From: Plectrocnemia conspersa
Taxonomy: Eukaryota > Arthropoda > Insecta > Trichoptera > Polycentropodidae
NCBI GenBank assembly: GCA_009617715.1
Contig: VTFK01000013.1
Span: forward strand, 1,941,001-2,005,000
Direction of reading: 5' to 3'
Length of the DNA: 64,000 nucleotides
Both the position numbers and the translations under genes were made by a program. Of this stretch, positions 1-13,386 are shown one piece after another. Under the pieces are notes generated by a model, which did not search any database, was not told the origin of the DNA, and was given only the letters and a program-made list of their open reading frames with translations. Every line of letters begins with the position of its first letter. Position 1 is the stretch's first letter.

Positions 1-560
1 TTTGTTTTAAAAAAATACTTTAATATTTTAAAACCTACCTAAAAAAATTCCCAGTATATTACTTATACATACTCAACTAAACACAGAACGTTATTTTCAA
101 AGATAAACATTTTTCTAGAGGTGTAAATTTTTTTACTGATATTTATTAACTTATTTCTTTATCTTTTGTGACGATTATAGACATTATCGGTTAATGCTGA
201 ACGCGCGAAAAACGTTATCGAGCAAGCAAAGACACGCATGCAAAAATCCGCTGGTTTATATTTTTTTGACAGAGCTTAGAAAATATCCATATATCAAAAT
301 TCTAATGCTTTATTTAAATTGAATCGAGATATATAAACTTATAAGTTCATTTTGCTGATTTATGGATTGTTTTATTATTGTTCTTTTAAATGCTCTTATA
401 GACCTAGAATTATAAATTATACTGATAAACTTCTTTGAAGCGAATAAATATTTTCATGTATACCACTGATTATAATATATAACAATTAAAAATTTAATTG
501 TGATTTTTAAATAATAATAAAACTATTTTACTAATAAAAATATTTTTAACTTTTATCATG
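1..560. other. AT-rich non-coding stretch, no feature seen
   Basis: Low-complexity AT-rich DNA with no recognisable open frame, repeat boundary or RNA structure. The only compositional blip is a short GC-richer patch near 200-240. Confidence 0.6.
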
Positions 561-1100
561 ACCAATGTATTATATATGAAAGAAAGACAAAAATTCCAAA
601 TAATTAAACACGCACAGAGCCGCGATGTGATTTTTCGAAAGCTTGACCTCAAGTTTTCCGGTACCCTGTGCGATATCTATTTTACATTTTCCGGGTGCGA
701 TTACCCTCGTTGTGCCACCCCTGAACCCTGGCTCTTTTATTAAAACAGAGAAGAGCATCTCATTCGGGGCACGTCTGGTGTTTTGCGGGTCCCCAAATTT
801 TAATTTACCCCATTTGCGCCACAGTATCGAAGTAAAATAAATAATTTCGTCCGTTGTTGTTCTTGGCGAATTAAATTCGCGAAATGTAGCTGGAGGTTAC
901 GATCTTGAATTATTTATTCCCAGGGTGTGAAATTGTTTTCGATTTCGGATTCGAGGGATGCGCAAATAGTCGGACACGGCCCTTTTCGGGTTAATGTATT
1001 GGCAGTCGTAAACAATAGGCGTCGCGCGAGTCGATTCAGGGATGGTTGATGAATTGTTGATTTGATGCGAAAATATCGCAGGTCAAGGATAAAAATAGAT
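561..1100. other. GC-richer non-coding island
   Basis: Base composition is clearly more balanced than on either side, with many CpG and GATC-type words (for example around 610-720 and 940-1040). Overlapping frames of 61-65 codons exist on both strands, but none resembles a known protein and they overlap each other, which is expected of non-coding DNA with few stops. I infer a possible conserved non-coding element. An unrecognised first exon cannot be excluded. Confidence 0.4.
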
Positions 1101-1269
1101 TTAGACCTTGAAAGGTTTACCCTGTTTTCTTACTTTGTGGAATAAATAACTAGCTTCGTATCGAATTTTAAACTGAATTGTAAAGGTCAAACTGAAGATC
1201 GATTTTTGCTCAGAATAATAATAAATAATAAAAAGTCCTTACTTTGAACTTTAACAAAAAAATATTAAC

Positions 1270-3077
1270 ATTCGTGCACATGGGGTCAAGATTACCTCAG
1301 ATTACCTAATTTGAGCCCAAAATAATTAAAATTTTGAAATATTTTTTTTTATTATACATCTTTAGTTTTTATATGACATACGTTCAAACTTGAGTTTTAT
1401 GCAGTATTTTACTGCACTTTCTATGGAAATATTTTATTTACGGCAATAAAATGGTTAAGCTATTACAATTTATTTAATTAAAATATTAAGACCACTATTG
1501 TACTTTGATATTGTCTGCTTACGCGTGTTTTAAACATTTTCGATGATGACTTTAAAATAAGAAAATATTTTGAAATATAGTAAGAATATGTTAATAATGT
1601 CTTTTTTAAAAATATCATTATTAACTATTTATAATGAAATATTTTTTTTTATTAAAATGCAATTTTTCTATCTAGACAATAAACAATTTTTATTATGTAT
1701 ATATTTCCTTTCATCTCATTTTTTCCAGCAACTATGAACTTAGGGAAGATATAATAAAAATAGCTTGTAGGAAGAATCTCGCCGAAGGCTTCCATAAAAC
1801 AATATTAAAAATAAAATTATAATATGTATAAAATCTACAAATTTAAAATCATAAACCTGTTTGATTAAACTATATTATAGTATTATCTCTGTCTTAATAT
1901 GACATGATATTGCTCATGTTAATTAAATCTAGTTTTAACATTTTACACGCTTCAATCTACGTTTAATTATACCATTGTCTTTCAGCAGAATATTTTCTAG
2001 TACATTTGGGTATGTATTTATTATATAATTGTTAGGCACAAATCAAGGAGCACCAATCAGTAACTTTAGGAATATCTTCTAGAATTTTTCAAGAATATTG
2101 ACATCACATACGGAGGCCACACCCCAAATTCAAGCTTCACAAGACCATGCCGGTTTTATAATAGGGCTATAAATTATCCTTTTGTTTTCTTTGGTTCTAT
2201 GAGTCATTACTGCTTGTGAAGCTTAAGTCCTAAATGTTTAATTATGTTCCAAATATGAGTGTTACAGGTCGGTCTTCTGTCGAATTGAAGGTATTTGACG
2301 GAGTTTACTTTTGGTATCCATTTCCCGTTAGCATCATAAGATTCCCTATCTAGCTCGACGGTTTACCGTTACATTCTAATTAGAATCCACTATTATTTGC
2401 CTCTCAGCCATACACCGAGGAGGTGTTACAATGCGCTTCTAAAGAAATATTCACCATTTTATTTTTATTATATAATAATGCTCTTTTCTTATAATAAATA
2501 CAAATATTTTATTGCTTTTGGAAACAACAATAGTAGGAACACATTTAATAATGACTATAATAATTATATTTATTTAAAAAAAAATAAAAATCAGATACAT
2601 AAGTAGCAAAATTATAGAAAGAAGTTAATGGTATTGTAGGTTAATCAAATTTATTCATTTAACAATCCAGAACTGACGCCGATCCCCTAGAAATAAAAGT
2701 AGGAGAGGTGTCGCACGCAATGAAGAAAGAGATAAAGCATGCTATGTAACGGAACTTCGTCCAGACGATATGGGAAACTTATGAAGCTTTCCGTTAAGGG
2801 ATACCGGAGGACAAATATCTTTGTTCAGCGTAAATTTAACATGAATTAATTTAGTTTCATTAGCTCTAATTTGCCATTTAGAGAGTCAAGCTTTGACTTT
2901 TGAGAAATTATCTTGCAGTCTCTTGTATGCCATTTTTGAGTCAATATCAGACGTCAATATTGTATTGTCGTCGGTAAATGTAGCAATCCTTGCTGAATTA
3001 TATTTATAATTTATATTATAAATAACTACCTGATTTATAAGTAAATTTAAATGTATAATTAACACTGATGAAAACAA
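1270..3077 (-). mobile_element. Decayed Jockey-like LINE, 3' half (reverse transcriptase C-terminal part and 3' UTR)
   Basis: Read on the minus strand, three-frame translation gives, in order, a reverse transcriptase motif C remnant (FTDDNTIL, codons at 2967-2978, where FADD or YADD is usual), the LSKWQIRANETK block after it, FTLNKDICPP near 2800-2830, VNSVKYLQFDRR near 2290 (family VKYLGxxLDRR), NKRIIYSPIIKPAWS near 2150-2190, IWGVASVCDVNILEKF near 2100, a PxFVPN-like block near 2040 and RRLKRVKC near 1940. This order is that of Jockey-clade reverse transcriptases. The region below about 1940 matches a second fragment at 9806-10240 and is probably the 3' UTR. There are many stops and frameshifts, and about 460 bp of foreign sequence lies at 2330-2795, so this is an old dead copy. 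Confidence 0.75.
2330..2795. other. Unidentified insertion splitting the decayed Jockey-like LINE
   Basis: The LINE translation stops at SLNGK near 2795 and resumes with NGKWIPKV near 2325. The two edges carry similar words (TTCCGTTAAGG and TTCCCGTTAGC), which could be a diverged target-site duplication. The inside is mostly AT-rich with two GC-richer ends. I do not recognise it. Confidence 0.35.
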
Positions 3078-3239
3078 TAATTAGATTTATTGCTTTTATA
3101 ATATTTGTCTATGTAATTTAATTAGCAGGTTATAGAGTAAATTAAAATAAAAAATGAGTTGGTGAATTTTAAATTAGGAGTTACGATTGTTAGACAATTT
3201 ATTTTAACTAGAATAATGAATACATGCTATTAGTGGATT

Positions 3240-3560
3240 TATATGAACACACATGCGTCATAAAGTGTGTATGACCATATATAAAAAAACATCTAAATGT
3301 GAATTTTGTCATTTCCACAATAGAACTGGCGCATCGCTGTTGGCATCTGGAAATCGCATGCTTTTGCATTCCATTATGCAGTTGCAGGACAAAAAAGTGA
3401 CGATGCGACACGTGCATTATGAAAGTCAGAACACCAAGCATAAAACGACCATAGATTTTCCACGGACAGACATACAGAAATGCCGGTTTTCCGACAGCGG
3501 TTGCGCTGAATAATAAACAACGGAAAATTCACTGCAAATCTATACCACGTCTAGCCTGAA
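3240..3560. other. GC-richer non-coding island
   Basis: Balanced-composition island. An 86-codon plus-strand frame (3253-3513) and a 77-codon minus-strand frame (3208-3441) overlap here. Neither resembles a known family, so I do not call either a gene. Confidence 0.35.
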
Positions 3561-4430
3561 AACACAAAATATAAGATAAATCTACTTCTTCTAAGATACG
3601 ACATATCAATAATATCTATGAGGTATGGTATTTATATTTTTTTGTATTAATTTGGACAGTGTAAGCGCAGAACATAAAGTCACATTTTTAGGACGATTCC
3701 GATCCAAAGATGTGTGATATCATGGCGGAACGAAATCTCTCTCGAGAATCGTACTTAAAAAAATCGTTAGAGAAGCTATGAACATTTTGTAAAATTATTC
3801 TCGCGAGGACGCGCTCTTTCAAAGCTGAAAAAAAGCAAATAATATATTCAGAATTATTTCGAGGAGGGTTTTAATAGCGCCCCACCGGGACCTAAATGTA
3901 CGTATATTTTTTTACAGCATCGGTCCTTTGTTCAGAAAAGATTCCCAAGTATTTGATTACCAAAACGTGTCATTCACATATATTTTTTTATATTATTTTC
4001 TCAGAAAATATTAAATGTAAATATGCCATAACAAAAAATCATGCAATTTTAAAACAGCGAGCTTAGAATTTAATTTTATTAAATGCATATATTCAGTGAA
4101 ATGAAAAAATTAAGCCTCTATTTTTATTTAGTACACAAGCGTGTCAAAGGCTAGAAAAATCCAATAATACATTTTTGAAGGCAAATTTATTTTGATTTAA
4201 GCTTTTATTTATTAAAAAACTGATTCTAAATTAGTATTATTATTATGTCTACCGCTTCAAAGCACCACTGTTTTTGTTATGTATTTTTTTCTTATAATTG
4301 GTGTTTAATATACATCATCAGCAAGATATGTTTAAGATAAATATTTAAATATGCATTACTTTTTTAAGCAGAAAAAATAATATTATAAAAAATAACACAT
4401 TTTGCATACACCTTACATTTTTCGCAGAAA
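3561..4430. other. AT-rich non-coding stretch
   Basis: Nothing recognisable. A short GC-richer patch lies at about 3690-3890, with no coherent frame. Confidence 0.5.
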
Positions 4431-4434
4431 AATC

Positions 4435-4800
4435 CCAAAATAAAACCTCCTTCAAAATCTCCGTATGGTTTTCGTTGAAAATTATGATAATCTACCGCGG
4501 AATCTCTTATCAGCGACTTGGCAAACGAATTTGCATGATAAAAAAGGGCCAAAGGGTTGATTTCGACGCGAGGTACGCACCGGTCACAAACACAGGTCTG
4601 CCAACAATTTATCAAAATGTCACAAACAGCTTATCTGGCCCTAGGGAGCGTGTAATTTTTGCTTTAAATAAAATTGTTGTGTCATCACGCCCGTTTTAGC
4701 GTGAATGCGATCCTGCCAATTGCACGAGCGTATCGCGAATGCTCTTTTATGATATTCAATACTTCATAAATAACGAAAGTATACAAAGAATACGCACACA
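4435..4800. other. GC-richer non-coding island
   Basis: Island of balanced composition with overlapping short frames on both strands (74 and 83 codons), neither recognisable. Candidate non-coding element. Confidence 0.35.
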
Positions 4801-5525
4801 CGCACCACGTGTATAGGTTTCAAAAGTAATTTGATCGAAACCTTATAATAATCAATCATTATTAATATGATGTAACTATTACGATACCGTTTTCATGGTG
4901 ATCCAAAATCTGCTCTATTATTAGTCACGTTTAAATTTCTATTGCTTTGTCGTTCAAAATTAATTAATACGTCAAACAATTATTATATAATTAATGATAT
5001 TAAAAATATAATATGTATATATTTATATGTGTATTTTTTTTTTAAATCACTAACATCATTCAAAAATCATTTCAGTTTTTTAAATGCAATTTTTCATATT
5101 CGTACTTTATTTTACATATAATTCAGATCGTTTAACCTGCAGTTTATTAAGTTAAATTACAATGAAAATATTTATATAGCTGAAACAATAAAAATGTATA
5201 ACTTACGTATTAAAATTTATAAACTTTACCGTAACAATATAACAGTGCATTCTTTACAACAGTAAAGTAAAAAAAAATATATTACAAATACTAAACATTG
5301 TATAACAAAAGTTACGCAAATTATAATCAATAGTTCAATGCTTAAATAAAATTAAATATATTCTATAATCTTAATCATTAGGATACAATGAAATATTTTG
5401 TAAAGAAAAAAGTATGTTTTTACAAAATATAATATATTGAATCAAAAATTCTTAAATTGATAATACTATTTCAGTATATCTCGAAAGCTTTAAATATAAA
5501 AAAAATAAATTTATCATTTATTACG
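4801..5525. other. AT-rich non-coding stretch
   Basis: Low-complexity AT-rich DNA. It may contain a further, unrecognisably decayed unit of the array that follows, but I cannot align it. Confidence 0.4.
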
Positions 5526-7790
5526 TCAAATATAACACAAAACTATTATTTTATTTGACAAAAAGAATATAAAAAGATTAAACACAAATAGAAATATTTA
5601 TAAAACATTTTTCGAAATTATGGGATATACAACTGTCCAATTTTAGGTATGTAAAAAGTTTTAAAATAAATTAAATTCCTAATGCATACATTAAATCATC
5701 AGAAATTTGCAAAATTGTTTTGTCCTTAATAATAATATTACAACAGGTATCACAAAATGCTTGTTTATCGAGATATCTCGTAATCTTTGTATGTTAAAAA
5801 AAGCTCGTTTTATGAGTTTTCAATTTATTTCCGTTGATCTTATATTAAGCCTGATTTTATTCGAAAAAAATACGTTAAATACAATACATATAAAAAGATA
5901 AGTAGATACAAAATACAAAGCTACCTAATACAAGGGATATAAAAAGCTTTTTCAATAGACCAAACACACATAAGGCTAAAGAACATCACTTTTTTCAAAT
6001 GGTTTTAATATTTTTACTTTTTTAAGAGAAAAGCATATAAAACTGTCTGAATTGCTTATGTTTGTAAAATATTACTACAATACATTTAATCGGTAATGCA
6101 TACATTGAATTATTAAAAACATATGATTTGTTTTGTCCTATATTATAATTTTACAAAAAGTATTACAAAAATAAGTTCGTTCGAAAAAAAATATTAAAAA
6201 GCTCTTTTCATGATTATTTAAATATTATCTATTCACCACAAATTAAGTCTTATTTTGTTATTTTTAATAATATTTAAAAACCTATATTCTAGAATATGGT
6301 AAGCTTTATCGATACATTAACACACATATATAACCTAAAAACAAACATCGATTCATTAAAAAAAATCTGCATGATTAAAGAATATATCTGTTCTATTTCT
6401 TTATGTATATAAAAAGTTTTAAAATAAATTTAATTATTATTGCTTACAATAAATAATCAGAAATTTAATGAATTGCTTTTATTTATATAATCACAAAATC
6501 ACAATTGTTTCAAAATTGCTATTTCAATAATTCATATTGTGTTCGCATTTTAACATTTATCTTAAGCTTTCAAGGCAAAATGAATAACAGAAAAGCTTGC
6601 TTCGTGATTTTTCTGTTGATTATACAATAAGCTTGATTTAATTTTAAAAAAAAACTACTAAATAGGAAATGAAAAGCTCTTTTTCTTAATATAACACATT
6701 ATATGACCTAAAAACTATTCATCAATGAAATATAATATATTATTATTAAAATGGAAACCAAGATTTTAAAAATTAAGTCTTTTAAAACTGTCCATTTGTA
6801 ACTTATATGTATATTTTTTTCAAAAAATAAAATTAAAAATCTACACGTTAAATAATCATAAATTTTCTATCAATATCACAAAAGATATCATAAAAATTTA
6901 TTCGTATTATGAAATTAATCGTATGACTAAATGGTTAAAATCTAAAACTAAGGTTTTATTTATTAATTTTTAAGAACTTTACATTAAGCCTAATTTGGTT
7001 TTAATACAATTAAAACATAAACTAACATCCTATTAATTATTAATAATAATGTTTGCAATAGATAGCTTAGATTAAATGGTAAATATGATTTGTGAAATAA
7101 AATCTTAAAAAACTGTCCAATTTTAATGTATGTAAAATTTTTTTTTAAATATATACATTAATCAATAAGTCTTTTTATCAATATCACAAAAAAGTATCAT
7201 AAAAATTAATTTGTATTATAAAATTGATCATAAGCTTTTTATGTTCAAAAAAAACAACAGGAAAATTTAATTTTCAAGAATTATATATTGAGCTTAATTT
7301 CGTTTTAAGACAATTTTAAACATAAACTGATATAACAGAATATTGAAAGATTTATCAATAGATAGCCCATAATATATAAACTAAAAACTATTTATTGACG
7401 AAACATAGTGTCTCAATTTTTTATGACATTAATGGTTTATAAGATAAAAGATTAAAAAACCCTATAGTTTGTACGTAAAATATAACTAAAATGCATACAA
7501 TAAATGATAAATATATTCTATAAATATCGCGCAGGATATTACAAAAATAAGTATTTTGTTTAAAATTTTTGAGAAAAAAAAGCTATTTTAATAGTATTTA
7601 TATTACACACTAAGCCTAAGTTGTGTTTTAAGAAACAAAGCACATTTTATAAAAAATAATATTGATGACTAATAAGGATATTTGTATATTTCATTGAATT
7701 AATGAAACGCACATTATATTATCTTAAAACAATAGATCGATCAAAATAATGTTTAAATTACTTTTATCATAATAACGATTTGTGACATGA
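5526..7790. repeat. Degenerate tandem array, about six units of roughly 300-410 bp
   Basis: The same ordered set of short blocks recurs. Block 1, AACTGTCC-like, occurs at about 5631, 6041, 6386, 6786, 7111 and 7456. Block 2, TATGTAAAAAGTTTTAAAAT or similar, follows directly and is best kept near 5647 and 6403. Block 3, TATCACAAAA..TATCATAAAAAT, is best kept near 6880 and 7175. Block 4, TTAAGCCTGATTTTGTTTTAA-like, occurs near 5843, 6243, 6628, 6983, 7288 and 7611. Block 5, AACCTAAAAACTATT-like, occurs near 6330, 6700, 7365 and 7715. The order and spacing are kept while the sequence between blocks has diverged and units have changed length by indels. There are no long frames. I infer an old local satellite-like amplification. 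Confidence 0.7.
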
Positions 7791-8010
7791 AAGCTCTGTA
7801 CTACATATATAAAAATACAATTATGATTATAAAATGCAACCAAATAAATATTCGAGTATATCGTGAATAATTATATTGTAAATATTAATCTTACTTTTAT
7901 ATTTTAAGATATTATTATTCATATAAAAAAATAATAATATAAATAAATTATTTGATGTTAAAATAAACATTTTCAATCAATGAATATATTGATAAGGAAA
8001 CCAGCACGGG

Positions 8011-8600
8011 AATATTAATTAAAACCATCCCTTCACTCCGAAACATCCACATTTTCCGCCCACTAAAATTTCACACCATTCGCTACGTCAATTCGACCTG
8101 GTTCAAAATCTTATTAGCGTCCGCTACAACAACGAGTTTATTAACGAAAACCATGACCCTTTATAGCCAGATTCCAGAGACCCTTTGAAGTCTTTTAATT
8201 ATAGCGACAACGGCGAAGGGTTTAACAACGATTTCCGAAACGGAATTTCTAGACACAAGGGCCATAACCTGCAATTCCATCCCAAAAACAAAGGCATCCC
8301 ACTGCTAGGGTTATTATAACTAATATAAAATTAGTAATAATCAAAAACACATACCTGTATTGTGATGTATTTGTAGTGAATAAAATATCACACACAAACA
8401 AGTACCACAAAAAAAAACACTATATAGCACAATTTTTGTCTAGATAACGCCTAAACCGATTAAGGCGTAGGTTAATGTACGTAATTAGCGCTAATACATC
8501 GTCAAATATTCATCAAAACCCTTAAAGTAACCCTTTATTCGGCTACGGTAATCTTGCACGCGCTATTATTATTACACGAACCAAATATTAAATGAACACA
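8011..8600. other. GC-richer non-coding island
   Basis: Balanced-composition block at 8011-8320 and a second smaller one at 8440-8580. No long frame on either strand. Candidate non-coding element. Confidence 0.4.
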
Positions 8601-8699
8601 TTGTTTATACGTTATGTAATATGGTTAAATTGTTTGTGTCAAAACATTGTTTTGATATATATATATTTTTTTATGTATTTTTTTTATTAAAAATCGTAT

Positions 8700-9070
8700 T
8701 TATAACACGCGATGGTCGAGTTTAAAATTCGATGGGGTGTTTTGAGTTATTTATTTTTTACGTGAACGTCAGTCGCGATCGCGACACAGAGCTTAAGGGT
8801 TAAGCTTTCGAAAAGCACGACCTGCCCCGCTCGGCGTCGGCTCTCGACTGATAGTCCGACGGGCGTCCCGAGGCTCAACCCTCCCGGTCCGGAGTGGGAG
8901 TGGGAGTGTGGGGTGTTTTACACCCAAACCTCTCCCGCTTATCCTCAAGGATAACAGATGCGGGGTGTAGCGCGCAAGCGATTAACGACGTTTTTATTAG
9001 TCACTCGATCGAGTATACACCTCTGAAAGCTCGCTTCGGATGCTGAAACTTCGTTTTTAAGCCATTCGAC
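8700..9070. other. Strongly GC-rich island with small inverted repeats
   Basis: One of the most GC-rich blocks of the window (about 8770-8980), with CG-rich words such as CGATCGCG. It contains short inverted repeats, AGCTTAAGGGTTAAGCT near 8792 and GGGTGTTTTACACCC near 8920. No frame, TATA box or splice pattern is convincing. It could be a regulatory element or a CpG-type promoter of an unseen transcript. Confidence 0.4.
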
Positions 9071-9800
9071 ATATTTTTTACCCATGTGCAAAAACTTCAA
9101 GTATTAGTTTTATACATAGAAAAAACTTAGTTCATATAATATTATCATAAAAAATCGTATCTCTAACTCTTATAATTTTTACGATACCTTTACACGGTAC
9201 GTATTTTAACTCAGCAGCAAGGTATGGATATTGGTTCATTTTATGTGACAGCGTTACGGTTTATATACTATCAAGGAAAAAAGAAGAGTTCAAGTTTGTT
9301 ACTTATTAATCTAATAATTGATCAATATCGATAATTTAGGTTAAATTCATTATTATTTTATCTATGCATCAGATTTTTTTAAATTAAATAAATTTGCTAA
9401 TAATTGATTTTGTAATTTGGCCTCCTGCTTGCTCGGGGACGATATTTTGAGAGAACCCGATTTGTATTGCATCTAACGGGACCCATTTTCCGTAATATAA
9501 ACAATTTTACCATGTATTTCTTTAGCATTACTGATGCTCTAATGTCCCAAAAAATCTATAAAAATGCAAAGAATAAAAATAACATTTTTTACCAAATCTA
9601 TAAAATTAATTACAATGTAAAGATTATGAATGTGCTCCCAAGTCAAAATTCGATAGAAGATTTTAAAAAAAGTATTACATAATTATTATCAAGTTATCAT
9701 ATTTATATAGATTTTATATTATTTTACTGTTACATACTATTATATATTTAGAAACAAAATAATTTAGATACAAATTAAAACAATAAATTTATATTTAAGA
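9071..9800. other. Mostly AT-rich non-coding stretch
   Basis: A 71-codon frame at 9467-9682 starts in a short GC-richer patch (9420-9490). It is rich in Asn, Lys and Ile, as expected of translated AT-rich DNA, and I recognise nothing in it. Confidence 0.4.
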
Positions 9801-9805
9801 GCTAT

Positions 9806-10240
9806 ATGCACATGGGTACTTAAGATGACACAAGCTATACCAAATCTTACGATCGAAATTAAATGGCTACTATTCTCCAGACTATAAATCTTTTCTTTTA
9901 TTATTAAAATGCAATCTGTCTATTTGATCAATAAGCAATTTTCATAATATATATTTTTCTTTCTTTCTCCTTTCTCCCAGCATCTAGACACGTGGAGAAG
10001 GAAAAATAAAAATAACACGTAGAAAGTCTCAAACCAAAGGCTTTCTTTAAATAATGAATATTGTTTTATAGTATGTTTAATAAAATTCATTTATTCTACT
10101 ATAGGTGTAGGTTAGTTGGTAATAATTTTGCTAGTAGTCATGATATTGCTAATGTTAATTAAATAACCTTCTCTGGTGACAAGTTCAGGGCTAAACTCTC
10201 GTCTATTTTTAATTCGATAGTAAAGTGAGAAATAATTGCA
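9806..10240 (-). mobile_element. 3'-end fragment of the same LINE family as 1270-3077
   Basis: 9903-10060 aligns with 1650-1800 over words such as ATTAAAATGCAAT, TCTAGACA, the pyrimidine tract ending in CCAGCA, and the GAAGGCTTTCT-like block. 10140-10165 (CATGATATTGCTAATGTTAA) matches 1903-1923. The GCACATGGG word near 9809 matches 1277. The copy lacks recognisable reverse transcriptase sequence, so it is a severely 5'-truncated or eroded copy. Confidence 0.6.
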
Positions 10241-12930
10241 ATAAAGGATACGAATTTTTATAACGGTGTTAAAGCTTTTATAATATCTACGAAATGTAAA
10301 ATAATTTACGATTTATTAGTGTATTAGGCGGTATTCAAATATCTTTTTTTTTTTATTGTCTAAGACAATGCATTTCTTCTGATTGCTTTTATAAAACATC
10401 TGTAAGTTTTGCTCTCTACTCTGTGAAACGGTTTTAACTGAGTTTTATATTGAAAAAATATGAACAATGGCAAATCACAATGATTGCGCCACAAAGGAAA
10501 TTTCAGCGTCATATCGGTGACCCACTGATATAAAAATTTCATTCTGGTGGTTTTCTTAAATAGTAATTGGTCATGTTTAAATTGCTTTTATTAATTTAAA
10601 ACTATAATTAACTTAAAGAAACTAATTTAAATTAATAATAAAAAGTAAATTTAAATGCATATGACACATACATACTAAAAAAAAAATAACAGGATAAACA
10701 TATTAATAATATAGGAGAAGGTTAAGAAAAAATCTTGTTAATGCATGTAAGTATGCATTCAAATATTCTGAAATTGTACTTTGTTAAATTTTTTAATTGA
10801 ATGCTAAATTTAATATATCAGATTTTCAATCATTTAGGTGTCATCTGCGAAAGTTTGTGTAATATTCTAATTACAAAAGAAATATGAAATATATTAGTTA
10901 TAATTAAAAATATATACATGTTCGATTTAGATATTATATAAAAAAAAACATATTCATATATTTAGTAACTTATATATATAAATATAATGAAGCATAAATT
11001 AATAATTATTTATAAAGAAATAACCGTTAATTAAAATATTTTCCATTGTGATTTAAAGATCAAAGGTAATAATTACAATTATTTATATGTTGAATTGATT
11101 ACATTTATTGAAATTTTGTTTGCTTTTATTCTTAGAGATTATATTTAAAAAGCAAAAATTAAAATGTAATAAATAGGAAATTATTTCATTTTTAAACTAA
11201 ATAAAATTAAGCTTTAAAAATTAAAAAAAAAATTCGTTTACTCGCATCTTTATAAAAGTATAGTAATTTTAAAACTATTTTTACATTAATCCTTAATATA
11301 TTTTTAAATTGTGTCTATGTGTACACATGATATTATACAAACTAAAACCCATCTAACAAACCAATTTAAAATAAAACGTAGGTCTATTATATCAAACAAA
11401 TAATAAATGATTTAATTTGAGTTTTCAACACAGTGAAAATTAAAATTATAAAATGTAAGTCTTACAAATATGTCTTTATTTAAAATAAACTTTTGAAATC
11501 ATTTATAATAAATCATTTTATCGTAATAAAAAAATATGAACGATAAAAATAAGTACAAATACTTTACTTTCAGTAAATATTCAAACATTGATTATCAGAT
11601 TGTTTTTACTTTTTATTTAACGCCTAAATATGAATATTATATTTCCGTCACATTTATTATTAATAAAATGTCTATACTACTTGATGGACATGTCTTAATG
11701 ATTTATTTTTATACATGAAGTATTATATATGCACAGGTAAATTTGCAGTTAATGCTTTTTCGTAATACAAAATACGTATTTACATTGCCATAATTATCGT
11801 TATGTATCCGGATCAAGTTTTTGCGTAGTTTGCCAATATAAATTAGTTTATTTAGTCGCGCTTCAATAAATGTTGTTAACGCAATTAAAAAAAATTAATT
11901 GCCATTAAATTTAATGATGTGCTTCCTTAAGTGTATTTTTTTAATTATTATTTGTGATATTAATACATTTTTGTATCACAGAAATATATTTTTAAATAAA
12001 AATATATCACTGAAAAGCAAATAAAGTGTTTCTTCAATTACTAAATATGTGTAAATGAGGTTGTTATTTTTTCAAAAATCTTATGCTCTTTATCTTTGAT
12101 GTGTAGTAATATATTTTTTATTTATTTATTTTAAGCTACTATTACCATAGTTTGCCAGTTTTTAGTCAAATGTCAACTGGCTTAAACACAATCAAGTCTA
12201 TAACAATAAATGAAAAACCAATATGCAATTTTCACTTCATTTTTGCACGTCAATGTTTTTCCTTCTATCGTGTAGTGAATGCTATTTTTATATATACTCC
12301 CTTTGACGAAGCAATATGATTTTATACGCCAAACTTTATTCTATCAAAATATTTTTAATTTTTATTAATATTTAAAGTTGAATACTTTAATTGATTTTTC
12401 TTTAAAAAATTGGTGGGTATTATCCATTCATCTTCAAAGGTTTGGTAAATTTATCCCTAAATGTAACAGGTCTGAGGGATCATATTTAAAGAGTAAAGGG
12501 GATATTGTATCAGGATATTGGAATATCTTTGCCTAACCCTCTTAAAACATATGGGCGATTTAAGTATGAATTAAATTCCCCTTTTATTTTTTTAATCGAT
12601 CAAACAGATGTGTAAATATAATAAATTATTTTAATATATATACAAATTTATTTAGATGAAATTTTTTTTTTTATATAACTAAAATCGAATTTCGCATAAG
12701 CGAATCATTGTATTACTTATACAAACTCCGCAATTAAGTCTCACGTCTTTATAAAACAAATACAGATACATGCAATTTAAATGACCTAACGAATGTTTGT
12801 AAAATGCTCGTTAATGGATAATTTTTCATCAAACAAATCACTATTAAATATCTTAAAAAATAACGTGCATCGGTGTCATGATAAAATTCAACATAAAAAA
12901 CATATGAATTTTACAAAATAAAAATACCCA
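10241..12930. other. Long AT-rich non-coding stretch
   Basis: Nothing gene-like. A T11 run at 10344-10354 is followed by a short inverted repeat (TTGTCTAAGACAA). The segment 10498-10555 (CAGCGTCATATCG .. ATTTCATTCTGGTGG) has a diverged relative at 34708-34770, so a small interspersed repeat is present. The frame at 11536-11718 is AT-rich filler. Confidence 0.45.
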
Positions 12931-12939
12931 TTCCCCGAT

Positions 12940-13260
12940 AACGCTAATAGAATATTTTCCGTACCGTAGCACGGCATCGAACACTTTTGCGCCCGGGGTC
13001 CTTTATGAAGTTTTAGCGCCTGCCTGATGGGGCGTGGGAGGGTCGAGGGGTCGAAAAGCTCCGCTTGTAAACAAACGGGAGGGAAGAAGAGCTTGCCAAA
13101 GTCTAAAAAGCTACGTTCGTCACAAGGTACTACGTAGCTACGGGAGAATTTCAATCGCCGCGAGCGCTAATGCCCCGGACACGAGTGGGACGGGACGCCT
13201 CGTCCCGGCTGTCCCGTTCTGTATAATGAACCTGTATTGTGCTGAATTAATACCAGATTC
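12940..13260. other. GC-richer non-coding island
   Basis: Compact GC-rich block immediately left of the Jockey insertion. Overlapping frames on the two strands (88 and 79 codons) are not recognisable. Confidence 0.35.
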
Positions 13261-13375
13261 TTCTGCTATATAGTCCTTTTAGAAAAACTCAAGAAAAAAT
13301 AACGCATACGGTAAGAACATAAATTTAGATAAGTTTAACGGGGAGGTTTTAAAATTACAATTTACGAATTTGTTA

Positions 13376-13386
13376 TCATATGCTAT
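13376..13386. repeat. Left target-site duplication of the Jockey LINE
   Basis: TCATATGCTAT directly abuts the T-run that is the poly-A tail of the minus-strand LINE, and is repeated exactly at 17437-17447. Confidence 0.7.
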
